The notes: a model not told the origin generated them from the sequence alone. Positions 43,667 through 52,357 are shown, numbered from the stretch's first letter. The stretch is DNA of 64,000 bases from Microbacterium sp. BR1 (GCF_002812725.1 NZ_NMUN01000010.1:62001-126000); one strand, 5' to 3'. Translations and numbers: made by a program.

Positions 43667-45034
43667 TCAGCCGGGCGCCATGTCGGTGAAGCGCGAGTAG
43701 TGGCCCTGGAACGCGACCGTGATGGTGTCGGTCGGGCCGTTACGGTGCTTGGCGACGATCAGGTCGGCCTCTCCCGCGCGCGGGCTGTCCTTCTCGTACG
43801 CCGACTCGCGGTGCAGCAGCACGACCATGTCGGCGTCCTGCTCGATCGAGCCCGACTCACGTAGGTCGGACAGCGCGGGCTTCTTGTCGGCCCGCTGCTC
43901 AGGGCCACGGTTCAGCTGCGAGAGCGCGATGACCGGAACGGCCAGCTCTTTCGCGAGCAGCTTGAGCGCGCGAGAGAACTCCGAGACCTCCTGCTGGCGC
44001 GATTCGACACGCTTGCCGGATGTCATGAGCTGGAGGTAGTCGATGACGACCATCTTGAGCCCCACCCGCTGTTTCAGGCGGCGGCACTTGGCGCGGATCT
44101 CGACCAGCGTCATGTTCGGGCTGTCGTCGATGTAGAGCGGTGCGTCGTTGATGCGACCGCGCGTGGCGGCGATCGTGGTCCAGTCACGCGAGTCGAGCGT
44201 GCCCTTGCGCATGCTCTGCAGCGGCACGGCGCCCTCGGCACTCATCAGACGCATCGCGATCTCGCTGCGCCCCATCTCGAGCGAGAAGAAGATCGTCGGC
44301 ATATCGTGGGCGATCGCGGCTGCGCGGGCGAAGTCGAGCGCGAGCGTCGACTTACCCATGGCGGGACGCGCGGCGATGATGATCATCTGCCCGGGGTGCA
44401 GACCGTTCGTGAGCTGATCGAGACCCGAGAAGCCGGTCGGGATGCCGGTCATCTGTCCGTCGCGCCCGCGGGCCGCCTCGATCTCTTCGACCGCGGCATC
44501 GACCGCCGTCGTGAGCGGTACGTAGTCTTCCGTAGCCTCGGCGCCGGTCACCCCGTAGATCTCGGCCTGGGCGTTGTTGACGAGATCGAGCGCTTCGCCC
44601 TGACCCGAGTAGCCCATCTGCACGATGCGTGTTCCGGCCTCGACCAGGCGACGCAGTAGCGCGCGCTCCGAGACGATCGACGCGTAGTAGCCGGCGTTCG
44701 CCGCGGTCGGGACGATCGAGGTCAGGGTGTGCAGGTAGTCGGCACCGCCGGCGCGCTGCAGTTCGCCGGTCTTGATCAGCTCGTCGGTGACGGCGACCAC
44801 ATCCGTCGGCTCACCGTGCGAGTACAGAGACAGGATGGCTTCGAAGATCAGCTCGTGCTTCGGCACGTAGAAGTCGGGTCCGCGGAGCGTCTCGATGACG
44901 TCGGCGACAGCATCCTTCGACAGGAGCATCCCGCCGAGTGCCGACTGCTCGGCGAGCGTGTCGTGCGGGGGAGTCCGTTCGGGTCCGCGGGGGGCTCCGC
45001 CGAGGCGTTCCTCCGAGATGTCAGCGATCGACAT
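43667..45034 (-). CDS. dnaB: Replicative DNA helicase DnaB
   Basis: 455 residues. The N-terminal DnaB domain (PPHDTLAEQSALGGMLLSKD) is followed by the RecA-like helicase domain: Walker A ARPAMGKSTLALDF, Walker B KMVVIDYLQLM, and the arginine-finger area LSQLNRGPEQRADKKP with SDLRESGSIEQDADMVVLLHR. It unwinds DNA at the replication fork as a hexamer. There is no intein. ATG 45034 is preceded by GAAGGGAGCGCG. It follows the rpsF-rplI block, but two surface-protein genes on the other strand separate them. Confidence 0.97.
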   Translation of the reverse strand: MSIADISEERLGGAPRGPERTPPHDTLAEQSALGGMLLSKDAVADVIETLRGPDFYVPKHELIFEAILSLYSHGEPTDVVAVTDELIKTGELQRAGGADYLHTLTSIVPTAANAGYYASIVSERALLRRLVEAGTRIVQMGYSGQGEALDLVNNAQAEIYGVTGAEATEDYVPLTTAVDAAVEEIEAARGRDGQMTGIPTGFSGLDQLTNGLHPGQMIIIAARPAMGKSTLALDFARAAAIAHDMPTIFFSLEMGRSEIAMRLMSAEGAVPLQSMRKGTLDSRDWTTIAATRGRINDAPLYIDDSPNMTLVEIRAKCRRLKQRVGLKMVVIDYLQLMTSGKRVESRQQEVSEFSRALKLLAKELAVPVIALSQLNRGPEQRADKKPALSDLRESGSIEQDADMVVLLHRESAYEKDSPRAGEADLIVAKHRNGPTDTITVAFQGHYSRFTDMAPG

Positions 45035-45295
45035 CGCGCTCCCTTCCGCCGAAACCGGCCCGCCCACGCGTCACGCGGGTGGTCTTCTGTCCGGCCCGTC
45101 TCGGGCGCGGATAACATCGTGCAGCCCAGACGAGCGCATCTCTTTCGGAAAAACGCCGAGCGGGTGTGTCTGATCGCCGGGTCCCCCGACAGCAGATCAG
45201 ACACCTCCGACACTCGCCCGGAACGTCCTGTCCCGGCCTCCCCCGAAGTGCGCTCCCTCACGGTAAAGGCGTGCAGATTCACCCGCAACACGCCC

Positions 45296-45494
45296 TGTGG
45301 ATAACTTTGTGGAAACACGGCCGGACACGCCGCTGTGCCTGTGTATGAAGCCTGTGGAAAACTACATGAGAACCGTCTCATGTTGTCTTTTTTTATCATC
45401 TTGAACAGGCATTTCATGGTTCACAGCCTGTGGAAACAGGATGTGGTTGAAGCATTGCTTGAAGGTTCGACATCCGGGGTCAGGGTGTGCACAA
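45296..45494. promoter_or_regulatory. Cluster of DnaA-box-like 9-mers
   Basis: Minus-strand reading gives TTATCCACA (45296-45304, perfect), TTTTCCACA (45353-45361) and TTGTGCACA (45486-45494). Two weaker GTTTCCACA copies lie at 45308-45316 and 45430-45438. The clustering beside an A/T-rich stretch and dnaB suggests DnaA-dependent control of dnaB or titration of DnaA. It is not at dnaA-dnaN, so an origin is not claimed. Confidence 0.55.
45365..45394 (+). terminator. Hairpin followed by T-run
   Basis: Arms CATGAGA and TCTCATG with loop ACCG, then a T-rich tract ending in seven Ts on the plus strand. It has the shape of an intrinsic terminator or attenuator, though no plus-strand gene precedes it directly. 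The arms could also be a palindromic operator. Confidence 0.5.
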
Positions 45495-45605
45495 CCCCTG
45501 GCCTTTTTGCGGTAGGGGGGTTTACGAATGCGACCCACGGGGGTAACGTCCCTGGCTACGCAAGCATTCACATGCAAGCCGATTGTCCAACCGGGGGGTG
45601 AGGAC

Positions 45606-46637
45606 ATGAACGTTGACGTTGAACCACGAAAAGGTCGGTGGTCACGCTTGCTCCTGCTCGCGGGCGGAATCGGACTCGCCTGGTGTGCGGCGACAACTCT
45701 CGCTCAGTCCTCGTCTGCGTCCGCCGCGGAAGACGACCCCAGCGGCCTGCTCGGCATCGTCAGTTCCACGATGCAGCAGACGACCTCTGCCGCGACAAGC
45801 GTCATCGACGGCGCCGAGCCCGTCGTCGTCGACGTGGTCGAGGCCGTCACGCCGCCCGCGCCGGCCGCCGCGCCCGTACCGGAGACTCCGGCGCCGGTCG
45901 TCACGCCCGTCATCCAGGGCGTCGCGAACATCGCCACAACGGTCGTCTCGGGCGTCGCTGACACCACGACATCCGCCCTCCACGGTACGGCCGACACCGT
46001 CGATGTCGTCTCCGGTACCGTCGCCGAGTCGACTACCGGCATCGTCTCCGGTATCTCCGTCAGTCAGGCCCTCGCCCCGCTCCTCGCGGCGATCGACGAG
46101 TTGCCGATTCTCGGCACGGTCACCGGCGAGCTGGGAGTGACGGAGACGCTCGGCTCGGCCGTGAGTACGGTCGATGCGCTGCTCACAGCCGTAACGGGCA
46201 CGGCCACCACGATCGTCGGCACCCCAGGGCATCCGGCAACCAGAGGCATCCTGCCTCTTCCCAGTTCTGTGCTCCCGGGGGATGCGACTCAACCGCTTCT
46301 CGGGTCACCGGGCGGTTCCGCCGCGACCTTGACCACCCAGCAAGCGCTCGTCTTCGGCGGGTTCTTCGCCGGGGCGCTGATCGTCGGGTCGATCGTGCCG
46401 CTCGTCTCCGCTTCGGCACCCGGATCCGTACGCGGGGGCGGCTGGCCCCTGGCGCCCGCGGGGCCCTCGGGGGCGCCCGCTGCGATCTCGGCGGCGGCCG
46501 CGGGCGCAGCGACGCTCTGGGCAGCTCTCGTCGAATTCTCGTGGCGCTCGGGCCCGTTCGGTGGCGCCGCCCTCACACTCTCGGACGACGCCCTCCCGGG
46601 CGCTCCCGTTTTCGCAACAGACGTCTCTCCTGACTGA
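45606..46637 (+). CDS. Secreted/membrane protein of unknown function, Ala/Val/Thr-rich
   Basis: 343 residues. A signal peptide is clear: basic start, RLLLLAGGIGLAWCAATTLA, likely cleaved after SSSASA. The mature part is low-complexity and rich in Val, Thr, Ala and Pro (VTPPAPAAAPVPETPAPVV; repeated TTVVSGVADTT-like turns), with a predicted helix at LVFGGFFAGALIVGSIVPLV. No catalytic motif is seen and I do not recognise the family. ATG 45606 follows GGGGGGTGAGGAC. It lies just upstream of the chaplin-like LAxTG protein on the same strand, which suggests a shared role at the cell surface. Confidence 0.75.
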   Translation: MNVDVEPRKGRWSRLLLLAGGIGLAWCAATTLAQSSSASAAEDDPSGLLGIVSSTMQQTTSAATSVIDGAEPVVVDVVEAVTPPAPAAAPVPETPAPVVTPVIQGVANIATTVVSGVADTTTSALHGTADTVDVVSGTVAESTTGIVSGISVSQALAPLLAAIDELPILGTVTGELGVTETLGSAVSTVDALLTAVTGTATTIVGTPGHPATRGILPLPSSVLPGDATQPLLGSPGGSAATLTTQQALVFGGFFAGALIVGSIVPLVSASAPGSVRGGGWPLAPAGPSGAPAAISAAAAGAATLWAALVEFSWRSGPFGGAALTLSDDALPGAPVFATDVSPD

Positions 46638-46723
46638 CGGGGATCGCGTCGCGCACTCGTGCGCGGCAGACGATCCGGTGCGCCGCTCGGCGCGCTGACA
46701 CCCATCCAGTCAGGAGATTCATC

Positions 46724-48049
46724 ATGCGTAGGACCATCAAGCGAGCGCTCCTCGGTGCGCTCATCGGAGGCGGACTCGCCTTCGCCGGGGCGACCGTCGC
46801 CCAAGCTGCGGAGACATCCGGAGACGACGGCACGGCATCCGGCACCCAGGCACTCGTCAATGTCACGCTGCCCGTCACCCTCGGCGGCAACGGCGTCTCG
46901 GTGCTCGGGGATTCATCCAGCACCGGCGCGACAACGCCCGCTCCGGCCCCGGCGCCCGTCGAACCGGCGGTCACCACCGGCGGCACGGACGGCCTCGCGT
47001 CGGGGACGCAGGGCGTCGTGAGCGTCGACGTGCCGGTCACCGTGGGCGGCAACGCCATCTCGGTGCTCGGCGACAGCCAGTCGACCGACAGTGCGGGGAC
47101 GGATGCATCGGCACCCGCTCCCGCTCCGGCAGAACCCGCCCAACCGGCGTCCGCACCCACCACATCCGGTGATGACGCGGTCCTCGGCGGCACCCAGGCG
47201 GTCGCGCCCATCCAGGCACCCGTCACTGTCGGCGGCAACGCCATCTCCGTCCTCGGCGACAGTCAGTCGACGGGAGCCAGCACGGCACCCGGCACCGCCG
47301 GAACCGGCACGGGAACGGACGCAACCACCAACGGTGACGACGCGGTCCTCGGCGGCACACAGGCGGTCGCGCCCGTCCAGGCGCCCGTCACGGCCGGCGG
47401 CAACGCCATCTCCGTCCTCGGCGACAGTCAGTCGACGGGAGCCAGCACGGCACCCGGCACCGCCGGAACCGGCACGGGAACGGACGCGACCACCAACGGT
47501 GACGACGGCATCGCCGGGCGCACACAGGTGCAGGCGCCCATCCAGGCGCCCGTCACGGCCGGCGGCAACGCCATCTCCGTCCTCGGCGACAGCCAGTCGA
47601 CGGGAGCCATGGTTGCGGCACCGACAACGGGCGGCACGGGTGAGCCGGTCACGACGGGTACCGAGGGCGTCCTCGGTGGAACCCAGCTGGTCGCGCCGAT
47701 CGCCCTGCCGCTGACACTGGGCGGCAATGCCGTCTCGGTTGTCGGCGACAGCACCACGACCGGCCCGACCGGCCCGGTCGTCCCGACGGACCCCACCGAC
47801 CCGACCGACCCGGGGAACCCGGGCACGGACGGCCCCGGTGACGGCACGCCCGGTACCGGAGGGGTGGCAACCGGTGTCACCGGAGATGTCGGGGCCGGTG
47901 TCGGCGTCGCACCCGCCGCCCTCTCTGTGACGGCGCTGGCGCTGACGGGTTCGACGCCCGCCAGCCTGTGGTTCGCCCTGCTCGCGCTCATCGCGGGCAT
48001 CGCGCTCGTCGGTACGGCGGCACTGCGCCGACGCACCGCGCGGGACTGA
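46724..48049 (+). CDS. Cell-wall-anchored protein with six chaplin-like repeats and LAxTG sorting signal
   Basis: 441 residues. Signal peptide RALLGALIGGGLAFAGATVA, cleaved near AQAAE. Six copies follow of a ~30-residue unit GTQ-x(5)-PVT-x-GGNAISVLGDS-x-STG, resembling the chaplin core (GNxxxVxG). They are joined by Ala/Thr/Pro/Gly linkers and a PTDPTDPTDPGNPG spacer. The C-terminus has LALTG (405-409), a hydrophobic helix and the tail RRRTARD: a class E sortase signal as in long chaplins. Likely function is an amyloid-like hydrophobic surface coat. Repeats 3-5 are almost identical at the DNA level with a 165-bp period. The paired cysteines of Streptomyces chaplins are absent. Confidence 0.82.
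   Translation: MRRTIKRALLGALIGGGLAFAGATVAQAAETSGDDGTASGTQALVNVTLPVTLGGNGVSVLGDSSSTGATTPAPAPAPVEPAVTTGGTDGLASGTQGVVSVDVPVTVGGNAISVLGDSQSTDSAGTDASAPAPAPAEPAQPASAPTTSGDDAVLGGTQAVAPIQAPVTVGGNAISVLGDSQSTGASTAPGTAGTGTGTDATTNGDDAVLGGTQAVAPVQAPVTAGGNAISVLGDSQSTGASTAPGTAGTGTGTDATTNGDDGIAGRTQVQAPIQAPVTAGGNAISVLGDSQSTGAMVAAPTTGGTGEPVTTGTEGVLGGTQLVAPIALPLTLGGNAVSVVGDSTTTGPTGPVVPTDPTDPTDPGNPGTDGPGDGTPGTGGVATGVTGDVGAGVGVAPAALSVTALALTGSTPASLWFALLALIAGIALVGTAALRRRTARD
47171..47600 (+). repeat. 165-bp in-frame tandem repeat inside the chaplin-like gene
   Basis: Two full units and part of a third (55 codons each) are nearly identical; for example GACGCGGTCCTCGGCGGCAC recurs at a spacing of 165 bp, as does AACGGTGACGACG. 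This indicates recent duplication and likely length variation between strains. Confidence 0.8.
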
Positions 48050-48088
48050 GCGTGTGGGCGTTGCGCCGGGGGGTTAGCGCGCCCACAC

Positions 48089-48143
48089 AAAAAGACGGAT
48101 GCCGCGGGGCCCGACCCGAAAGGGTTGGCTCCGCGGCATCCGT
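48089..48143 (-). terminator. Intrinsic terminator of the rpsF-ssb-rpsR-rplI operon
   Basis: 13-bp arms ACGGATGCCGCGG (48095-48107) and CCGCGGCATCCGT (48131-48143). On the minus strand the stem is followed by a G, a C-free stretch and a run of five Ts (AAAAA at 48089-48093 on plus). It sits 18 bp after the rplI stop. The stem can also stop the convergent plus-strand transcript. Confidence 0.85.
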
Positions 48144-48160
48144 TCCCGCGCGTTGCGGTA

Positions 48161-48613
48161 CTACTTGGCAGCAACCACCTGGAGGGTGATCACGGCGGTG
48201 AGGTCATCGCGCAGGCGAACGGTCGCCTCGTGCTCGCCCACCGACTTGATCGCCGAGGTGATCTGGATCTTGCGCTTGTCGAGGTCACCGAGACCGGCGG
48301 CCTTGACGGCATCCGCGATGTCACCGGTCTTGACCGAACCGAACAGGCGCCCTTCGACACCCGCCTTGACGGCCAGGCGCACCTTGGCGCCCTCGAGGGC
48401 GTCCTTCAGGGCGACGGCGGACTCGTGGTCGTGAATCGCGCGCGATTCGCGGGCGGCGCGAATGGACGCGACCTGCTTTTCGCCACCGCGGCTCCACGCC
48501 ACGGCGAATCCCTGGGGGATGAGGAAATTGCGGGCGTACCCGGCCTTGACATCGACGATGTCGCCGGCGCTACCGAGCCCGGCGACCTCGTTCGTGAGAA
48601 TCAGCTTCGACAT
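48161..48613 (-). CDS. rplI: 50S ribosomal protein L9
   Basis: 150 residues. N-terminal domain [20 protein letters not shown] and [17 protein letters not shown] match the L9 signature; the long helix connects to the C-terminal domain ([20 protein letters not shown]). Binds 23S rRNA near the L1 stalk. Last gene of the operon; preceded by a GGAGCACC-type site. Confidence 0.98.
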   Translation of the reverse strand: MSKLILTNEVAGLGSAGDIVDVKAGYARNFLIPQGFAVAWSRGGEKQVASIRAARESRAIHDHESAVALKDALEGAKVRLAVKAGVEGRLFGSVKTGDIADAVKAAGLGDLDKRKIQITSAIKSVGEHEATVRLRDDLTAVITLQVVAAK

Positions 48614-48621
48614 GGTGCTCC

Positions 48622-48876
48622 TTAACGACCCGCGCCGGCGTAAGGCAGGAGCGCCATTTCGCGCGCGTTCTTGATCGCCGTGGCGATCAGACGCTGCTCC
48701 TGCACCGAGACACCGGTGATACGACGGGCGCGGATCTTCCCACGCTCCGAGATGAACTTGCGAAGCGTGGGGACATCCTTGTAATCGATGATGCCAACGC
48801 GAATCGCCTTTGCGGGGGCGGTGACTTTCCCGCCCTTACGCGGCTTGCGGCGGTCGCCGCTCGACTTTCCAGCCAT
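48622..48876 (-). CDS. rpsR: 30S ribosomal protein S18
   Basis: 84 residues. Signature [19 protein letters not shown] followed by [20 protein letters not shown] and [11 protein letters not shown]. Partners with S6 on the 30S platform. The ATG has AAGGAAGACC upstream. No zinc-binding CxxC pairs are present, so it is the zinc-independent form. Confidence 0.98.
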   Translation of the reverse strand: MAGKSSGDRRKPRKGGKVTAPAKAIRVGIIDYKDVPTLRKFISERGKIRARRITGVSVQEQRLIATAIKNAREMALLPYAGAGR

Positions 48877-48930
48877 AAGTGGTCTTCCTTGGTTGTGGTG
48901 GGATGCCTGGGCCACAGGCATCCGAAATGC

Positions 48931-49443
48931 TTAGAAGGGGGTGTCGTCGCCGTATGCGCCGGGAGCGCTCCAGGCTTCGCCACCGGCGTTGCCGCCAGCA
49001 GACGAGGAGGCGGAGGGCGTAGCCCAGGGCTCCTCGGCGACCTGCTGACGACCCTGACCGCCACCGGCACCGCCGCCGCTTGCGGCACGCGTGACCTGAG
49101 CGGTCGCGTAACGCAGCGAGGGGCCGATCTCGTCGACCTCGAGTTCGATCGAGGTGCGCTTCTCGCCCTCGCGCGTCTCGTACGAACGCTGCTTGAGGCG
49201 ACCGGTCGCGATGACCCGCATGCCCTTGGTCAGCGACCCCGCGACGTGCTCGGCGAACTCGCGCCAGACCGATGCGCGGAGGAACAGCGCTTCGCCGTCC
49301 TTCCACTCGTTGGCGGCACGGTCGAAGTTGCGCGGCGTCGACGCGATCGTGAAGTTCGCGACGGGGAGCCCGTTCTGCGTGTACCGCAGTTCGGGATCGG
49401 CCGTGAGGTTACCCACGACGGTGATGATCGTCTCGCCGGCCAT
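48931..49443 (-). CDS. ssb: Single-stranded DNA-binding protein
   Basis: 170 residues. The OB fold spans about 1-110 ([58 protein letters not shown]). A Gly/Ala/Ser-rich linker leads to the acidic tip DDTPF, which recruits partner proteins. Located between rpsF and rpsR as usual. Confidence 0.97.
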   Translation of the reverse strand: MAGETIITVVGNLTADPELRYTQNGLPVANFTIASTPRNFDRAANEWKDGEALFLRASVWREFAEHVAGSLTKGMRVIATGRLKQRSYETREGEKRTSIELEVDEIGPSLRYATAQVTRAASGGGAGGGQGRQQVAEEPWATPSASSSAGGNAGGEAWSAPGAYGDDTPF

Positions 49444-49448
49444 CGCGG

Positions 49449-49829
49449 TTACGCGTCCTTCTTGGCCTTGGCGGGCGCGGCAGCCTTGCGGGCGGCCTTC
49501 TCTTCGGCGCGCTTCTTCTCGGCCTCGACCTGAGCGAAGCCCTCTTCCGCACGCAGCACCTTGGTGCGCATGACGGCTTCGGACAGCTTCAGCTGACGGT
49601 CGAGCTCCTGAGTGGCGGCGCTGGTGGCCGTGAAGTTGACGACGGCGTAGATGCCCTCGTTCTTCTTCTGGATCTCGTACGCGAGACGGCGGCGGCCCCA
49701 GATGTCGACGTTGTCGATCGAGCCACCATCGTTCGTGATGACCTTCAGGAACTTGTCGAGGCTCGGGGCGACCGTGCGCTCGTCGATCTCGGGATCGAGG
49801 ATGACCATGAGTTCGTACTGGTGCGTCAC
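49449..49829 (-). CDS. rpsF: 30S ribosomal protein S6
   Basis: 126 residues with a basic Ala/Lys/Glu tail. Signature [20 protein letters not shown] and [20 protein letters not shown]. Binds S18 and 16S rRNA. The start is GTG after AAGGAGGTGGGTTA. First gene of the operon; the C-terminal extension ([19 protein letters not shown]) is common in actinobacteria. Confidence 0.98.
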   Translation of the reverse strand: MTHQYELMVILDPEIDERTVAPSLDKFLKVITNDGGSIDNVDIWGRRRLAYEIQKKNEGIYAVVNFTATSAATQELDRQLKLSEAVMRTKVLRAEEGFAQVEAEKKRAEEKAARKAAAPAKAKKDA

Positions 49830-50130
49830 TAACCCACCTCCTTCGGACTAGAACGGCTGCCGAGCATCTCTCGACAGCAGGAGGGTGTGTGCATGTCGTC
49901 ACGGTTTCGCGGACGGGCCGCGGCCGGACAACCTTCTTAGTCTAGCGGATGTCGCGGATCCACCCAAGCGGGGGTGTGCCCCACGTGCCATCACCAAGAA
50001 ACCCTGGTCGGCCGCCCGGACAACATTCCGGATCACCGAGCCGAATCTGCGCCGATCCGGCCGCCCCCCAGCCTCACCCCGCAGGTTTCTCCGGAGTGTT
50101 GTGCAGGGCGCCGGTGGGTAGCGTGGCCTC
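49830..50130. other. Divergent intergenic region upstream of rpsF
   Basis: 301 bp holding the rpsF promoter and, on its right side, the start region of the plus-strand hypothetical gene. No additional gene is recognised. Confidence 0.5.
49939..49967 (-). promoter_or_regulatory. Predicted promoter of the rpsF operon
   Basis: On the minus strand TTGGGT (49962-49967) and TAGACT (49939-49944) are separated by 17 bp, close to housekeeping sigma consensus. The predicted leader is about 100 nt. Confidence 0.55.
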
Positions 50131-51132
50131 ATGGACTGGATAGCGGACACATCGCCGGGGGACTGGTTGCGCGAGCGGGTCGATGCGACGTGGACGGATG
50201 CGTCGGGCATGCACACCGTCGTGCCCCGCGGCTTCCCCGCCTATGCCCGGATCTTCCATCCCGCGACTCGGTCGCGACCCGTCGGACAGCCCTGGCCGCC
50301 CCTTCCCTACGACGACCACGCCCGCGCCTGGGCGGCTTTCGGGCGGTCACAGCCCGAGATCGACACCGAGAACGTCACCTGGGCGCAGACCGCCCTGGCG
50401 TTCGGGACCCGGATGCATCCCGAAGCGCAATGGAACCGCGTCGTCGGGGCCCACGATCTCGAACAGGGGTGGCAGCAGGTCCGCGGTCCCGAGGGCTGGC
50501 AGTACGACGCCCCGGCGGAGGGTCGGATGGACGTCGCGCAGCTGGCCGCTCTGGCGCGACTGCTGGCCGCCGAGACCACGACCCCGCACCACGGCTATGC
50601 GGGAGTGTGGGATGGCTACGGCGGTCTCCTCGGATTCACGGGCGAAGCGCCCTCGCGCGCGGTCCTGACCTTCTCCGCAGATCCGACCGTGGGCGACGAC
50701 GAGTCCCTGCAGGACCGGCACCGCGCCATGCTCGAGGCCAGCACGCGCGACCCCTTCAACAACGTCTTCCGCAAACCGACCTGGCAGCCGGGCATCCTCT
50801 CGGACGAGATCTCGCGCGGTGCACGGCTGGAGTTGCCCCAGCGTTCCTATGTCTTGTTCTCGGCCGGTGCGACGTCGTTCACGGATGCTTCGTGGCCCGA
50901 CCTCGCGCCCTGGGTCGGCCCCGACGAGGCACACGCCTGGGCCCAATCGCCGAACGTCATGTGGCCCACCGACCGCGCGTGGGTCGTGGTCAGCGAGATC
51001 GATTTCGACTCGACGGTCGTCGCAGGTTCGGCTGAACTGATTGCGCAAATCTGTGCCGCGTCCGGGCTCGAGGCCCATCCGTTGCGTGAGGGCGCCGACC
51101 TGTCGTGGGACGGCGACGAGGTCAACCGGTGA
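50131..51132 (+). CDS. Conserved hypothetical protein
   Basis: 333 residues, soluble, rich in Trp and Pro; no signal peptide or membrane helix. Notable segments: GDWLRERVDATWTDASGMHT, GFPAYARIFHPATRS, HHGYAGVWDGYGGLL and PQRSYVLFSAGATSF. I recognise no catalytic motif. Such proteins occur in related actinobacteria without known function. Its stop overlaps the next gene's GTG by 4 bp, so it works or is at least translated with the DUF3137-like membrane protein. Confidence 0.75.
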   Translation: MDWIADTSPGDWLRERVDATWTDASGMHTVVPRGFPAYARIFHPATRSRPVGQPWPPLPYDDHARAWAAFGRSQPEIDTENVTWAQTALAFGTRMHPEAQWNRVVGAHDLEQGWQQVRGPEGWQYDAPAEGRMDVAQLAALARLLAAETTTPHHGYAGVWDGYGGLLGFTGEAPSRAVLTFSADPTVGDDESLQDRHRAMLEASTRDPFNNVFRKPTWQPGILSDEISRGARLELPQRSYVLFSAGATSFTDASWPDLAPWVGPDEAHAWAQSPNVMWPTDRAWVVVSEIDFDSTVVAGSAELIAQICAASGLEAHPLREGADLSWDGDEVNR

Positions 51133-52280
51133 GCGGCGCCGGACCCACGGCATCCGTTTCCTTCGACGCACGCCCCCTGATCGAGCCCGCCAGGCCCGCC
51201 GACATCCGCGCGTTCACCGCCCGGCTGCGCGCGGAAGGGCGGCTGGCGTCGCCGTTCTCGGGCAGCCGCGGCGTGCAGCTCGTGGTGCTGATCGTGGTCG
51301 CCGGGATCTTTGCGCTGGTGTTCCTGAGCGTGTTCGGCACGATCCTCACGATGCTCGCCGCGTCGGGGTCATTCGGGTGGCTGACCGTTCTGCCGGTGCT
51401 GGCGATGCTCGCCGTCGGCGGCGGCATCGCCTGGATCGGCGTGCGGATCTTCACCGGAAGCCGCGAGCGCTGGTACCGACTGGCGCGCTTCGCCGAGGCG
51501 AACGCGATGTCGTACGTGCCGACCCTGGCCGACCCCCGGCTGCCCGGAATGATCTTCAGTCAGGGGCATTCGCGCGCGGCCAACGACCTCGTGCGGGGCG
51601 AACACCCCCGCTTCGTCGAGTTCGCAAACTATCGCTACGTGACCGGTTCGGGAAAGAACCAGTCGACCCACAAGTGGGGGTACGTCGCGATCAAGCTGGA
51701 TGTTCCCCTGCCTCACATCCTGCTCGACGCCGTCGGCAACAACGGCCTGTTCGGATCGAACCTGCCGACATCCTTCGATCGCGATCAGCGCCTCAGCCTC
51801 GAGGGCGACTTCGACAAGTACTTCTCGCTGTTCTGCCCGCGCGGATACGAACGCGACGCTCTGTACCTGTTCACGCCCGACATCATGGCCCGGTTCATCG
51901 ACAATGCCGCCCAGCTCGACGTCGAGATCGTCGACGACTGGCTGTTCCTCTACGCCAAACGCGACCTGTCCACCCTGGACCCCGCGACATGGGCGTGGCT
52001 GTTCGCCACGGTCGGTGCGCTGCTCGAAAAGTTCGCGCAGTGGTCGCGGTGGCGAGACGACCGATTGGTATCGGATGCGTCGGCTCGGGCGATGGGCGCC
52101 GCCGGTGGGCCTACCGGGACGACGGGTGGAGTGGTCGATCCGTTCGCAGCAGCGCCGGATCTCCGGCCGCCGCCGGGTGTCGCACCCGAGGGGCGACGCT
52201 TGAAGAGTCGCGTATCGGTGCTCGGCATCGTCGCGGTCGTGCTCTTCGTCGTGATCTGGGCGGTCTCGATGTTCCTATGA
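51129..52280 (+). CDS. Membrane protein with DUF3137-like domain
   Basis: 383 residues from GTG 51129. Two membrane helices near 46-70 and 80-105 (VQLVVLIVVAGIFALVFLSV, WLTVLPVLAMLAVGGGIAWI), a large cytosolic domain (RFVEFANYRYVTGSGKNQST, HKWGYVAIKLDVPLPHILLD, FDKYFSLFCPRGYERDALYL), a proline-rich linker and a final C-terminal helix. The soluble part fits DUF3137-type proteins. Function unknown. It is coupled to the upstream hypothetical. Confidence 0.72.
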   Translation: MSGAGPTASVSFDARPLIEPARPADIRAFTARLRAEGRLASPFSGSRGVQLVVLIVVAGIFALVFLSVFGTILTMLAASGSFGWLTVLPVLAMLAVGGGIAWIGVRIFTGSRERWYRLARFAEANAMSYVPTLADPRLPGMIFSQGHSRAANDLVRGEHPRFVEFANYRYVTGSGKNQSTHKWGYVAIKLDVPLPHILLDAVGNNGLFGSNLPTSFDRDQRLSLEGDFDKYFSLFCPRGYERDALYLFTPDIMARFIDNAAQLDVEIVDDWLFLYAKRDLSTLDPATWAWLFATVGALLEKFAQWSRWRDDRLVSDASARAMGAAGGPTGTTGGVVDPFAAAPDLRPPPGVAPEGRRLKSRVSVLGIVAVVLFVVIWAVSMFL

Positions 52281-52305
52281 CGTGTGGCACGTTCCCACGT
52301 CTGCG

Positions 52306-52357
52306 GCACGTTCCCGCATCCGCCCTGTCCATCGGTGTGGCGGACGCGGGGACGTGC
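52306..52357. terminator. Bidirectional hairpin between convergent genes
   Basis: 19-nt arms (52306-52324 and 52339-52357) pair with only two mismatches. It lies between the stops of the DUF3137-like gene and the DUF779 gene. No T-run follows, but position and strength suggest a shared terminator. A GGCACGTTCCC direct repeat starts just before it. Confidence 0.55.

Larger units (their letters stand above)
45035..45605. other. 571-bp dnaB upstream region
   Basis: No gene is seen. It contains the dnaB promoter, an A/T-rich island (about 45355-45470) that stands out from the GC-rich surroundings, DnaA-box-like sites, and a hairpin with a T-run. Its right part is the leader of the secreted-protein gene at 45606. 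Confidence 0.6.

Noticed and set aside
45296..45605. Possible replication origin
   Set aside because: DnaA-like boxes are few and weak apart from one, and dnaA, dnaN, rpmH and parAB are not adjacent; a regulatory role for dnaB is more likely.
45480..45605. Possible c-di-AMP (ydaO) riboswitch in the leader of the secreted-protein gene
   Set aside because: G-rich segments suggested it, but I could not align the conserved core; no claim is made.
47171..47600. Regular repeats that might suggest a CRISPR array
   Set aside because: They are 165-bp in-frame coding repeats of the surface protein, with no short direct repeats or unique spacers.
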